Shown: positions 46,048 to 56,320 of the stretch, piece after piece
Position numbering within the stretch: position 1 is the stretch's first letter
Layout of the letters: the number at the start of each line of letters is the position of its first letter
DNA from: Eurosta solidaginis
Taxonomy: Eukaryota > Arthropoda > Insecta > Diptera > Tephritidae
Direction of reading: 5' to 3'
NCBI RefSeq assembly: GCF_040869045.1
Contig: NC_090319.1
Coordinates: forward strand, 56,144,779 to 56,208,778
DNA: 64,000 bases
Program-made: the position numbers and the translations under genes
Notes under the pieces: generated by a model
The model's database searches: none
The model's input: the letters and a program-made list of their open reading frames with translations, nothing else
Told to the model about the DNA's origin: nothing

Positions 46048-46066
46048 GGGGGGGGGGGGGGGGGGG
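46048..46066 (+). repeat. Run of 19 G
   Basis: Mononucleotide G tract within the 2.2-kb TIR element. Similar G/C runs lie at 34132-34144, 49259-49283 and 59459-59470. Length is prone to sequencing error. Confidence 0.9.
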
Positions 46067-46431
46067 AGTGATGGGGAAAACATATTGGGTAAAAGTGCTA
46101 AGTCAGGAGAAAAAATTTGTTTTGAGTGCGGAAATTGTGCTAAGTCATAAAATAGCTGCTGGGTTGGCATACATGATTTTTATTTATCTTTTTCAAAACT
46201 TCTACACTCAAAAGCATTGTAATTAAGGCATCCTCATTCACAGTTTTGAAAAAAGAAGGGTATTTCAAAAATTATTCAGTTTTTTTCGTCTCCTGTAAAA
46301 TTCGTAAAAGTTGACTTAGCACATTTTCACATTAAGCTAACGATATGTAGCTTTAATTAAAATTTCGAAGTATTCCTGAAATCTATAAGGAAAAGTTTTT
46401 GTTCATTTTTTATTCACACGACTCAATTAGG

Positions 46432-46451
46432 TATAAATAGCGCCCACAAAA
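46432..46451 (+). promoter_or_regulatory. TATA core promoter shared with the 5.2-kb homologue
   Basis: TATAAATAGCGCCCACAAAA, identical over 20 bases to 6054-6035 on the minus strand. It lies 76 bases before the ATG, so transcription should begin near 46462-46465. The right end of a transposable element lies 85 bp upstream. Confidence 0.75.
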
Positions 46452-46507
46452 TTTATCACCTAGTACTTTATACTTAAAAAGTAGTGCAAAAGGTCTTAAA
46501 AACTATA

Positions 46508-47290
46508 ATGAGTTCAAGCATTTATTTCGCGATCCTGTCTCTCGTGCTTAGCTGCTATTTGATCCATACGAATGCGCAATTTCGCGTTGTAAATGGCGTA
46601 GAGATAAGAATAGAGCAGAGCCCACATTCCGTAGCAATTTTTCATAAAAACCGATATAGTTGCGTTGGTTCCATAGTCAATATGCATTCCGTGGTTACAG
46701 CGGCGCATTGCACAATAAGGCGAGATCCGAGGAATCTCGTCCTTCTAGCTGGTGTAGCCAATATAAGTGAAATAAACACAGGAAGAGGGCAACAACGCAA
46801 TGTCCGGCATGTACACCATCCTCGTGGCTACGATACGGACTCATCATATATAGATATTGCTGTGATTAAAGTGGCTGGATTCTTTTCGGAGACAGATCAA
46901 GTAAAATCAATAACTCTTTGTGAAAGTCAATTAATACCGGAAACACGACTGCAAATTAGTGGATGGGGTTCGGTAAAACTAAAGACTAGAAGTTATGATA
47001 ATCTTCTAAAAACTTGTGAATTGTATATAGTAGAATTGAAACGATGCAAGTTTATTTATAAGCGTGTACAACTACCGGGTGGAGAACCACCGGCAGAAAC
47101 ATACATTTGTGCTGGATGTACTGGAATAAGTCCGTCTTATGGAGACTCTGGAGCAGGGGCCCTTGTGGAAGGAAAACTGTGTGCGGTGTTACAAAGTGGT
47201 TGTGAGACCTCCAAAATTCCGAGTTTATTTACAGATGTAACAAATCCAATAGTTAACGACTTTTTAAGATCCGCGATAAGATGTAATTAA
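46508..47290 (+). CDS. Secreted chymotrypsin-fold serine protease, intact triad
   Basis: Intronless, 260 residues, ATG at 46508 (an upstream GTG at 46484 is in frame but would bury the signal peptide). Signal peptide 1-23, a three-residue propeptide QFR, and activation site R26-VVNG. The triad is complete: His67 in TAAHC, Asp116 in DIAV, Ser214 in GDSG. The position equivalent to 189 is Ser208 rather than Asp, so trypsin-like Arg/Lys preference is not expected. The Cys191 partner is replaced by Ser210 (SPSYGDSG) and the following residues are GAG rather than GGP, so the S1 wall is atypical. Cys52-Cys68 is kept. Extracellular digestion or regulatory proteolysis is likely. It is paralogous to the dead homologue at 5212. 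Neighbouring DNA is all transposon. Confidence 0.92.
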   Translation: MSSSIYFAILSLVLSCYLIHTNAQFRVVNGVEIRIEQSPHSVAIFHKNRYSCVGSIVNMHSVVTAAHCTIRRDPRNLVLLAGVANISEINTGRGQQRNVRHVHHPRGYDTDSSYIDIAVIKVAGFFSETDQVKSITLCESQLIPETRLQISGWGSVKLKTRSYDNLLKTCELYIVELKRCKFIYKRVQLPGGEPPAETYICAGCTGISPSYGDSGAGALVEGKLCAVLQSGCETSKIPSLFTDVTNPIVNDFLRSAIRCN

Positions 47291-47307
47291 AGGGTGTTGT
47301 TATAAAA

Positions 47308-47434
47308 TGACTGTTGAGTGGAATATCACCCTAGCTCAACTGAACACCGTATTTCTAATGTATTTCTAATTATTTTGTGATGGGGCGTTTTCCAAACAGC
47401 AGTTGAGATATGGTGATATTCCACTCAGCAGTCG
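47308..47434. repeat. Inverted repeat in the protease 3' UTR
   Basis: TGACTGTTGAGTGGAATATC.. (47308-47342) and its inverse ..GATATTCCACTCAGCAGTCG (47399-47434) match over ~33 bases with few differences. It lies between the stop codon (47290) and the first AATAAA (47468), so the mRNA should carry a long hairpin. Probably a small MITE. Confidence 0.75.
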
Positions 47435-47467
47435 AAATAGCGATATTATCTTCTTGTAACATGTATA

Positions 47468-47473
47468 AATAAA
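47468..47473 (+). promoter_or_regulatory. Poly(A) signal of the active protease
   Basis: AATAAA 178 bases beyond the stop; a second AATAAA lies at 47492-47497. Confidence 0.55.
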
Positions 47474-47869
47474 TTTTTATGATTACGAGTCAATAAATGA
47501 TTTTGATTGTTTGCAATAAAAGTGTGACGCATGTAAATGCCTTTGGTTGTGAGACCAAACTTTGTACACGACTGTAAAGTTCAATCATGTATGAATAGAT
47601 CATGAGATAGAAAGAAAGTTGAGAAATAACTACCAGTCTTATGGAAATTAATGTAATAGGTTCTTGAAGCCACAGAATAACGCCTTTATCATAACGATAC
47701 CATAGCCAACCAACCAATTTTCATCTATGTATATATATAAAAATGAATGCCATTTTTCGTTGTGATTTTATAACTCAAGAACGGGCTCACCTATCCAAAC
47801 CAAATTTTTAGGCTTTGTTCTGACTATTCAGTAGATTGTTTGTGTTTTGAAATTTTAAGAATCGGATAC

Positions 47870-48160
47870 CAGGGTCTCGATATATAGACCAAAACGTGGA
47901 TCCGGATAACTTTAGGATGTGTTTGTACAATATGGGTATCAAATGGAAGCTGTTGATGAATGCTATAGTATAGATTATTTTCCATGGCCCTCCGTGACTA
48001 GGGTCTCGGGATATAGACCAAAACGTGGACCCGGATAACCCTAGGATGTGTTTGAACCACGTGAGTATCCATTGTAAGTTGTTGATAAATGCTAATGAAA
48101 AAGGGGTTTTTCTTTTCGCTGGGTAACTAAGGACTCGAGATATAGACCAATTGGGAACTC
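47870..48160 (+). repeat. ~125-bp tandem repeat in the Helitron 5' region
   Basis: 'CAGGGTCTCGATATATAGACC', 'TAGGGTCTCGGGATATAGAC' and 'AAGGACTCGAGATATAGACC' mark about 2.5 units, each followed by AAAACGTGGA(T/C)CCGGATAAC in the first two. Non-coding. Confidence 0.7.
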
Positions 48161-48769
48161 GTCTTAAAGTTAAGAGATCGCATTCTTATGTACTACAACC
48201 AGTTAAAATGGTATATTCAAACACATAACAATATAATCTTTTTACCTGAAGGCGCTGAAAAGCGCTCAATGTATGGTGAAATTATTTTGAAAAACACACC
48301 AAAAACCCATTTTTTTGATCAGATTCATCCCACTTAGCCAGCGGATTATGCGTTTTCATATTAACATACATACATCAATAATAGTTTAGCCATTTACTAA
48401 ACGGTTTGTTACCTACTTAGCTACGCTCTTTCGCTCTCAAAATTTATGTACTTTCGTCTTAACTAGCTTACTTATTATTCCCACCTACAAACTTACTTGC
48501 ATTATATTTATATCAACATGTATGTATGTAGCAGGCAGATCGAAAAACAAAGTAGGCTTTGAAAAGACATCGAACAATATTACGGTGCATTTTTTTTTTT
48601 GCATAGAGAAATACATGAATATTTTGTATAGATAGGTATATAGAGCTTTGGCTCTTAGCATTAAGAAAATTCAAATTAGGAGAATAAATGACATTGGAGT
48701 GTAAACATCGCTGGGGCGTTTTCTTTGGCCTCAACACCATTCGTTAGCAGAATAAACGAAGCAGCCCAA

Positions 48770-48930
48770 TACGTTCAGTAGTGTCCGAAATTACCGCGGT
48801 GCAGATTATTATATAAAAATGCAAATAGTGTTTTTTTATTTAATAATTATTGAAGTTTGTGTGAATTTGTGAAAAGAAGAAATATAGCGCAAAGCGAATT
48901 TCCGAGCAAAAAACGGTAAGTTTTGAACTG
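48770..48930 (+). promoter_or_regulatory. Possible 5' exon and splice donor of unknown origin
   Basis: Has ATACGTTCAGTAGTG (initiator-like TCAGT), a later TTATATAAAAATG and a good donor GAGCAAAAAACG|GTAAGT at 48915. It could be a captured gene 5' end in the Helitron. Without a matching coding exon this is speculative. Confidence 0.2.
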
Positions 48931-49258
48931 TTGAAGTGAATTACACGAATGCATGTGTGTTCCTTATTTGCAAAAACATATGGTGTACCATAGACTGGGT
49001 CGAAAAAAAAAGTTGCTAATGTCCGCCCCTAAATTTGAAGATTATGTTGAGAAGGTTTCGGAAAATTTTTTTTTTATTTTTTTTGATCCTTCGAAATACA
49101 GCCAAAAAGGTGTTTTCGTTGTAACTTGGTTATTTAAAGTCCGATTTTTAAAATTGATATGTCATTATTTTGGCCTTGAGAAGCTTCACATTTCTGTTTA
49201 ATGTCCTTTTAAGCTAAGTAGTCGTTTTCACATGATTAGGTCAGCTAACAAAATTTTA

Positions 49259-49283
49259 CCCCCCCCCCCCCCCCCCCCCCCCC
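49259..49283 (+). repeat. Run of 25 C
   Basis: Longest mononucleotide G/C run in the window, inside the Helitron and outside coding remnants. Confidence 0.9.
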
Positions 49284-49895
49284 TTAATGTATGTTTTTTT
49301 CCTTACCAAACGAAAGTACTTAAAAATTCAAGAAAATGTTGCTTTGAAACCATATTACTAAAATAATAAACAAAGAAGTTATAACACTTTCAATATTTAT
49401 TGCAACTGTTATTTTACCTGATTCTTATTATACTTAGACCTGAAACTCATGATATTTTTGGAGGAAAAATTGCAGTGTTTTCAATGAAAAGTTAATAAAG
49501 ATATGCCAAATATCACGAATAGGGGTAGTCGAAGTAAATAAGTGAGTCAAACCTGTTGTTTCGTATTTATAATAATAACACTATGCGACAAAATCAACTT
49601 TTTTTCTGGGTATTGGACAAACCCACTTTTTTGTAGAGATTGAGGCTTAAGTAAACAAAGTACTATCTCAGTTTTTTGAACTTAGCCTCCAAAAAATAGA
49701 TATCGGCATACGAAGTTTGAAGTTCGAAATTCTAATTTCGAAATTTTATTTTATTTTTTTGTTAACGCGTTCAGCAAATTGAACAAGTAAAAATGTGGGC
49801 GCGGTCCGCCCTTTTCCCTTATTAGAAGGGCTGCATTCTTTTTTTGAGAAATTTAGTATAACAGCTGTTATACGAGGTGAAAAGTCAGACTCTGA

Positions 49896-50379
49896 CTTCT
49901 GAATACGATAATAATTGAAGATATGTGTAACGATTGCAAATAAAACATTAGTACAATTGGGTATGATCGCACCAAATCATGAGATGCATGATCTGTTTGA
50001 TCGTGAATTGCAACGTGAGCAGGAATTCAATTCTAATGATTTGCGTTTATTTGTACAATCGAATATAACCAAAATGAATATTCAGCAAAAACATGTATAT
50101 GACACAATCATGCAAGCCATTTCCAATAATGCAGGTGGATTATATTTCTTGGATGCACATGTTGGTACAGGCAAAACGTTCGCTATATCACTGATTTTAG
50201 CCACTATTCGATCGGAACAGAAAATTGCATTGGCACTTGCATCTAAGGGAATTGCTGCTACATTATTAGTAGGTGGTCGGACAGAAAATTGCCATTGAAT
50301 GTACAGGTGATTGAAACTCCAACTTGCATAATTTCAAGAAATTCTGCTATGGCAAAAGTTCTGCGATTAACGTCAATTA
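49896..50379 (+). pseudogene. Helitron Pif1-like helicase, N-terminal part
   Basis: Reads '..QLGMIAPNHEMHDLFDREL..', then '..IQQKHVYDTIMQAI' and Walker A 'FLDAHVGTGKTF' (usual form DAPGGTGKTF), then 'ALASKGIAATLL'. A one-base shift near 49917 and another around 50275 (GGRT) break it. It continues as ETPTCIISRNSAMAKVLRLTS up to the TTA target duplication at 50377-50379, where a foreign transposon interrupts it. Confidence 0.85.
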
Positions 50380-52910
50380 CACAGGTCAACAAAAAAAAAA
50401 AATTTTTTTGTATATGGGTTTTGCCCTAAATATTCGGATTCTATGTTCAATTCTATAAAAAAAATGCAATTACGAATCAAAAATATTTGGTTTTGTAGAA
50501 GTTATAGCGATTTGAAAATTTTGCATTTTTGCACCAGGCTAATGTAGGTCCTTTCGCGCTATTTCGGTCGATAGAGGGCGGCGGGTAGCTACCTGATGCA
50601 GGGATGCATCGAAAAAAGATCTACTTAAAGCACAGCATACTCATCTTAAAAAAATAACCAAAAAAATGTGGCTGAGAAACAGTAAAAAGGAGATAAAAGG
50701 TCCTAGATACACATGATTTTAGGTAGATTTTGCAATTCGTTAAGTACATATTAAGAAACTCATCGAAACTTTTACTCACGGATTGGCAGGCCTAGCCAGC
50801 TAGCTGATAGCGTTTTTGTAAGTAAAATTTTTTTTTAAGAAGCTGTAGTTTCTTGGGTCACTCGTTGTGGGCGACACTATGTTTTTGCATATCACAGAGG
50901 AATGATGTATTCGAGAAGTTGTAAACGAGCGGCTAATTCGTTTTGCTATATATGTGGCGAATGTATTAAAAGAAGACAAAAAAGTTTGATTTAACTAAAA
51001 ACACAAGGATTTGCGAGACCTACCTAGCCTACTTCGGTCTACCTGTTAAAAACCAGGACAAAAAATGGGCTCCACATGTTTCATGTAACTCTTGCAGAAT
51101 CATTATTTTCTCTTTTTTATTGTACTAACTGTTTCATATATATATACATATATCTACATATATATAACTGCATAATAACTGAAATTGTTATGAAATGCTT
51201 TACGTTTTATTATAGTTTGGTACCAGGGTGAGAAAAGAGCCATGAAGTTCACAGTGCCGAGGATTTGGAGGGAACCGAGTAATCATGACACTGATTGCTA
51301 TTTTTGTGTAGTGAAACCACTGAAAGGGAAACGTTTAAGGAAAATAATATATCCGGAACTACCATCGACATCCGCTCCAGTACCACATTCGGAACAAAAT
51401 CCTGTACCTGATCCACCTGTGTTGGAAAAGCAACTATTCCCTCAAGGAAGCTTTCAAACACCGAGTTCATCTGCATCCGTACATTCCGAATTTGTTCCTC
51501 AATTTGAACCAAGAATACCACATCTCATCAACTCTGGAGATCTCAATGACTTAATAAGAGACTTAAATCTATTAAAAGACAAAGCAGAGTTATTAGCATC
51601 GCGGCTTAAACAACGAAATTTACTTACTTCTGATGTTCGAATATCTCGGCAAAGAAAGCGTCATGAAGAATTTTCTTGTTTCTACAGTAAGGAAGATGGA
51701 CTCTGTTTTTGCTATGACGTGAAAGTTTTATTTGAAGCAATTGGTATTCCTTGTAATACAAATGAATGGCGCCTCTTTATCGACAGCTCAACAAAAAGTC
51801 TAAAACAGTTCTACTACACAATGGGAACAAATGTCCATCTATTCCACTGGCACATTCCATACATCTCAAAGAAAATTATGACAGTATTAAAATGCTATTA
51901 ACTGCAATCAAATATACGGAATACAAGTGGGAAGGTTTTGGAGACTTCAAGATGGTTTGTTTTTTTTACTGGAATGCAAGGTGGATATACCAAACACTCC
52001 TGTTATCTTTGCCTATGGGATAGCAGAAATGATGCCGCCCACTATCGCCAAAAACATTGGCCTGAACGTACTGAGTATGGAGTGGGAAGATTTAATATTA
52101 AACATGAAGCAATTTTCGATCCTAAAAATATATTGATGCCGCCATTACATATTAAATTGGGCCTTATTAAACAATTTGTGAAGGCTCTTAATATTGAGTC
52201 TAAAGTTTTCAAATATTTGCAGACTTTTTTTCCAAAGCTGTCAGAGGCGAAAATTAAAGCTGGAGTCTTTGTTGGCCCTCAAATAAAAAAATTATGAACT
52301 GCGATATTTTCCCGGACCTACTTAGCAATGAGGAGAAACTAGCGTGGAACAGTTTTAAGGCAGGGTTCATGGCTTTCGTGGAAATCATAGGAATGAAAAT
52401 TATAACCTGGCATGATTACGAATTTTTCCGCCATCGGATGTAGAATGTTGCTAAAGATGCACATGTTACATTCACATCTGGATAAATTCAAAGGTAATAT
52501 GGGAGCTTATTCAGAAGAACACGGGGAGCGATTCCATCAAGATATAATGAAGTTTGAGAAACGGTACCAAGGCCAGTATACGGAAAGCATGATGGGGGAC
52601 TACATTTGGACGTTAATAAGAGAAAATGTTACCGAATATGGCAGGAAACTCAGGAAAAATCATTTTTAAACATTTAAACTGTATTCTAAAACTAAATTTA
52701 TAAGAATAAATCTTAAATTGATTTTTACTATACTAGAATAAATCAAATCTATGTCAAATTTTGATGAATTTTCATGTTTTTCGTTTTTCTCATTTTTTTC
52801 GAACAAAACCAAATCAAAAACTTTTTTATGTTCATATTCTTATTTCTAGGTGCAAAAGCAATAAAAAAAATATACGCACGACCCATGTACAAAAATGTTG
52901 TTGACCAGTG
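50380..52910 (+). mobile_element. 2,531-bp TIR transposon nested in the Helitron helicase
   Basis: Left end CACAGGTCAACAA, right end TTGTTGACCAGTG (inverse CACTGGTCAACAA), 12 of 13 matching. Looser similarity extends ~40 bp inward (..TTTTTGTA(T/C)ATGGGT..). Flanked by TTA at 50377-50379 and 52911-52913. Removing the element with one TTA joins ACGTCAAT to TATTTTATGG and reads T-S-I-I-L-W-D-E, in frame, at the Helitron Walker B. It carries the transposase remnant at 51206-52669. CACWG ends and a 3-bp duplication recall the CMC (EnSpm/CACTA-like) group, but the transposase family is not one I can tie to it. Confidence 0.85.
51206..52669 (+). pseudogene. Transposase-like protein, widespread arthropod 'GERFHQDI' family
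   Basis: From 51218 in frame: WYQGEKRAMKFTVPRIWREP and a Cys-x2-Cys (CYFC), then a Pro/Ser-rich linker. A helical segment follows (SGDLNDLIRDLNLLKDKAEL), then NEWRLFIDSS. A shift near 51800 leads to HNGNKCPSIPLAHSIHLKEN and GFGDFKMV. A shift near 51955 returns to GMQGGYTKHSCYLCLWDSR, PPLHIKLGLIKQFVKAL and VFVGPQIKKL. After another shift near 52293 come MLHSHLDKF, GAYSEEHGERFHQDI and a C-terminus ending at 52669. I know near-identical motif strings from many uncharacterised arthropod proteins. Asp (FIDSS), Asp (GDFK) and Glu (GERFHQD) could be a DDE triad; that is my inference. Three or more frameshifts make this copy dead. A possible 3' splice site lies at 51214. Confidence 0.8.
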
Positions 52911-52913
52911 TTA

Positions 52914-53964
52914 TTTTATGGGATGAGTTTACAATCGCGAATAAAAAATTACTAGAAGCATTTAATCGAACAATGCAAGTTTTAAGTGGTAATCAACAGC
53001 TTTTTGGTGGTGCTTTGATATTACTTTCAGGGGATTTTCGACAAACATTGCCTGTCATTCCTTGACCAACTCCTGCTGATGAAATAAATGCCTGTTTGAA
53101 GTCATCAGTTCTTTGGAGATATGTACAAAAATTGACACTGAACATTAATATGCGTATTCACACATACAAAATGATCCAGCTGACCATGAGTTTCCGAAAC
53201 AATTGTTAGAAATTGGTGATGGCAAAATACAAATCGACAGAACCAACGGATTAATCACTGTACCGAACAATTTTTGTACAATTACGAAATCGATAAATGA
53301 ATTGATTGAATCTGTTTTTCCAAATATTCTTCAGAATTACAGAAATCATGATTGGTTGAGGGAACGCGGCATTTTAGCACCGAAGAACATTCATATCAAT
53401 GCCATTAATTTTCAAATTCAAGCAAAATTCCCAGGTGTAGTCACGACATATAAATCAATTGACAGTGCTATGAATCAAGATGAGGCAATGAATTATCCAA
53501 TTGAATTTTTAAATTCATTAGAACCGGCTGGTATGCCACCGCATTGTTTGAATCTGAAAGTGGGTTCTTTGATTATATTATTGCGAAATATTAATCCACC
53601 AAAACTGTGTAATGGCACCAGATTGGCAGTGAAAAATGTATTGACAAATTTGATTGAAGCTACGATCTTAACTGGTAAATCAAAAGGAGAAGTTTGTTTA
53701 ATACCGCGCATCCCTATGATTCCAACTGATATGCCATTTGAATTCAAACGATTACAATATCCTGTGAGTTTATCATTTGCGATGTCCATCAACAAAGCCC
53801 AAGGGCAAACACTTAACGTTTGTGGTGTGAATTTGGAGGAATCATGTTTTTCACTTGTCCAACTTTATGTTGCCTGTTCCAGAGTCGGTACCCCCAGGCG
53901 TTTGTTTATTCATGCTCAAAATGGAAAAACAAAAAATATTGTTTATCCACATGTTTTGGAATAA
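52914..53964 (+). pseudogene. Helitron Pif1-like helicase, C-terminal part
   Basis: Resumes at ILWDEF (Walker B, 52916-52930), then GGALILLSGDFRQTLPVIP followed by an in-frame TGA near 53064. Then come PADEINACLKSSVLWRYVQK, LNINMRI and a shift near 53160. An open frame of 253 codons (53203-53964) carries the rest: TKSINELIESVFPNI, INFQIQAKFPG, PPHCLNLKVGS, NGTRLAVKN and the final helicase motif FAMSINKAQGQTLNVCG..YVACSRV. Stop at 53962-53964, 101 bases before the Helitron 3' end. Confidence 0.9.
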
Positions 53965-54065
53965 GTTTTAAAATAGCTAGCAAATAATAAAATACCTTTT
54001 TTTTTTGTAATAAATGAGTTTGATTTAATATCTCACTTTATACGTAGCACGTACCGGGCCGCTAG

Positions 54066-54781
54066 TAATCTATAAATTTTTGGGTTGGCGAATTTATTCA
54101 CATTTTGTAGATTTTAATTTTTGTTTTAAAAATTTTCTACGTTTCCTATTTTATGAAGTTATCACATTTTTTAGGCTGATGCACTAATAACAGATGCCAA
54201 TATACATATGTATATGTTATGAATATTACAAGTTTTCAGGGCCTTTAAAGGGTCGTATTAACGAGGCATACACACCATAGCTAACAACAATGTGTGACCT
54301 GGAATCATGAAAGGGACCTATTTTGCGAAAACAAGTTTTAGAGAAAAACGCGTTTAAAGTTTTTGTTTAGCTTGACTCTATGTAGCGGCCGGCCATTGTG
54401 AACGAATTTTATAATTAAAATTTAAGTAACTTCCCGATACTTGTAGCTTATCGAAATTTGGAAACTTGGAATATAGTTCAGAACCGGATGACAATGCAAT
54501 AAGAAAAAAATCTCCGATAGGTGGCGCATGGTTCGAAATATTTCCAAAAAGTCGTATTTGAGGTCCGATTTGGCTTGAAAACGCGATAAAAAAGATAGAA
54601 AACTGCGGTTTGTTCCATTGGATAGAGCGTTAAATTTTCTAAGAATCCCTTAAAAAGTGAACAACGGTATTTTCGCACTTAGGTCCTTTCATGATTCCAG
54701 GTCAAATATTATATTTTAAATAATTTATCCCTAGTTTATTGGCAATTTATTACCACAAAAAAAATATAGCTACGTCTGGTT
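54066..54781. other. Non-genic interval with one relic satellite unit
   Basis: 54420-54560 (TTTAAGTAACTTCCCGATAC..GATAGGTGGCGCATGGTTCG) is a diverged unit of the 13.1-kb tandem repeat. The rest shows no gene. Confidence 0.5.
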
Positions 54782-55681
54782 CCGAGAAAAGTGAGTGTAT
54801 GCTATGGCAGTACGCTACCGACTGTCTTACAACCACCCTAAAATCTTGGGTGTGACGTTCGATTAGGATCTACATTTTGGAGAGCATGCAACCGTAATTG
54901 TACGGAGCCGTAATAAAATCCTCAAATCTCTTGCCGGCAGCACTTGCGGTAGAGATAAAGAAACGCTCATTACTTACTTGGCCAGCCGATTGCGACGCGT
55001 CCCCGATATGGTTGCCAAGCCTAAAGGTTACTCACTGGAAGAAAATACAGGCCAGCCAAAATGCTGCTCTCAGAACCGCTACGGGCTGTCGTCTTATGTC
55101 CTCATAACACCACCTGCACCACTCTCCATTAGGAAGAGAATCAAAATGCTAAACAAACAGTTTCTGTTGCATACCAAGAAACCTGGGCATCCCAACAGAC
55201 ATCTGATTGATAAGGCTGCTTAATCATCTACGTAAGCATTTTGAGGAAATACGGCACCTGAGAACACAGCCGTATGATGCAAAAAAGCACAAGCAGGTCC
55301 TCAGTAATATCCACAAACAGGCGTCGAACCCCTTTGCCAGGAATTTCCCCGCGAATCCAGTACATAAAGGAGCGCACTCTTCCTAGGGAAACGCGCGTCA
55401 CTCTAGTTCAACTTCGATCTGGTTACTGTAACAGGTTAAACTCTTACCTATCCAGAATCAACCCCGACATACAAAATGTATGTCCTGCTTGCAATGTGTT
55501 CCCACATGACAGCAACCATCTCTTCAATTGTAATGTGGAACCAACGCCTCTAACACCCCTCTCATTATGGTGCACCCCTGTTGAAACAGCTAGTTTCTTT
55601 GGACTCCCGTTAGACGACATTCATGACAAGTGATTGATCGCACCTATTGGAAGGGGCGAAGCATTGCTACAACAACAACAA
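54782..55681 (+). pseudogene. Jockey-type LINE ORF2 C-terminal end with 3' tail
   Basis: Reads KILGVTFD-stop-DLHFGEHA, RNKILKSLAGST, then (shift) PIWLPSLKVTHWKKIQASQN and ALRTATGC. After more shifts and stops near 55220-55280 comes RETRVTLVQLRSGYCNRLNS, NVCPACNVFPHDSNHLFNC and a natural end at 55633. The CxxC..H..C knuckle and the 'LRSGYC' phrase are typical of insect Jockey elements. The element ends GGGGCGAAGCATTGCTACAA followed by CAACAACAA. 5'-truncated and dead. Confidence 0.85.
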
Positions 55682-55774
55682 GATTTACATGAAGCCAATC
55701 ATACAAACTATGGAACAAATTTGAAGACATTATAAAAACCGTAATAAAAAGATGAGCAAAATGCTGGTTAAAAA

Positions 55775-56320
55775 ACAACTAAGGGTGTCTAAGTTCGGGT
55801 GTAACCGAACATTATATTCTCAGCGTGAGCTTCAGTTGTACATTTCATTTGAGTTAAATAAATTTTCTACATAAACGAGGCGCCGCCCATTTAAAAAAAA
55901 TGTCTCCCCATTTAAAAAATAAAACTTGATAAGTGAAACATCATTGATAAAATACTATTTTTCGCTAAGTTATAGCTTATTATTCTAGTCTACGACCCGC
56001 TTAATTTTTTTTTATATAAAAGTAGGCGTGGTCTATAACTGATCGCGTCCATTTTTACCATAAAATTTTTCCTGCTAAGGGAAAAATATGTGTACCCAAT
56101 TTTAATATATTTAAATTTTTCTTCGAATCATGGCTCCCGAAACATAGAAAATTGCTTAGTCATAAAAGGGGCGGTGTCACGCCCATTTTCAAAAATTTAA
56201 ATATTTACCTAGTTCTTGTTATATCTCTACTTGGAAAAAGAAATATAATTGATATAAAGCTCTTTTTTGCAAAGATATAGCTTATTTTATTCGTTCACGA
56301 AAATTATATAAAAGTCATTA
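55775..56320 (-). mobile_element. DINE-like family 1, terminal part (copy L)
   Basis: Starts ACAACTAAGGGTGTCTAAGT with the hairpin GTTCGGGTGTAACCGAAC, then diverged body with GTAGGCGTGGTC and GGCGGTGTCACGCCC. Much more diverged than other copies, so older or a different subfamily. The inner limit is approximate. Confidence 0.6.

Larger units (their letters stand above)
44116..46347. mobile_element. 2.2-kb TIR element with GTGCTAAGTCA subterminal repeats
   Basis: Ends are inverted repeats of ~34 bp: TATCGTTAGCTTAATGTGAA continuing into AATGTGCTAAGTCA, mirrored at 46312-46346. The motif GTGCTAAGTC recurs at about 44141, 44272, 44295, 46097 and 46138. Clustered subterminal motifs are typical of transposase-binding sites. 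Inside are a LINE fragment, a SINE-like repeat and a 353-bp inverted-repeat element. No transposase. Confidence 0.7.
47724..54065 (+). mobile_element. Helitron with intact termini, disabled
   Basis: Begins A|TCTATGTATATATATAAAAA and ends ..GTACCGGGCCGCTAG|T, that is 5'-TC and 3'-CTAG between A and T, as canonical Helitrons do. The 3' end has short inverted ACGT..ACGT sequence. It carries remnants of the Pif1-type helicase (49896-50379, 52914-53964). The Rep (HUH endonuclease) part is not seen, and a second transposon sits inside the helicase. Length 6,342 bp including insertions. Confidence 0.8.

Noticed and set aside
46484..46507. Upstream GTG start for the active protease
   Set aside because: Not an expected insect nuclear start, and the ATG at 46508 gives a clean signal peptide and equal spacing to TATA.
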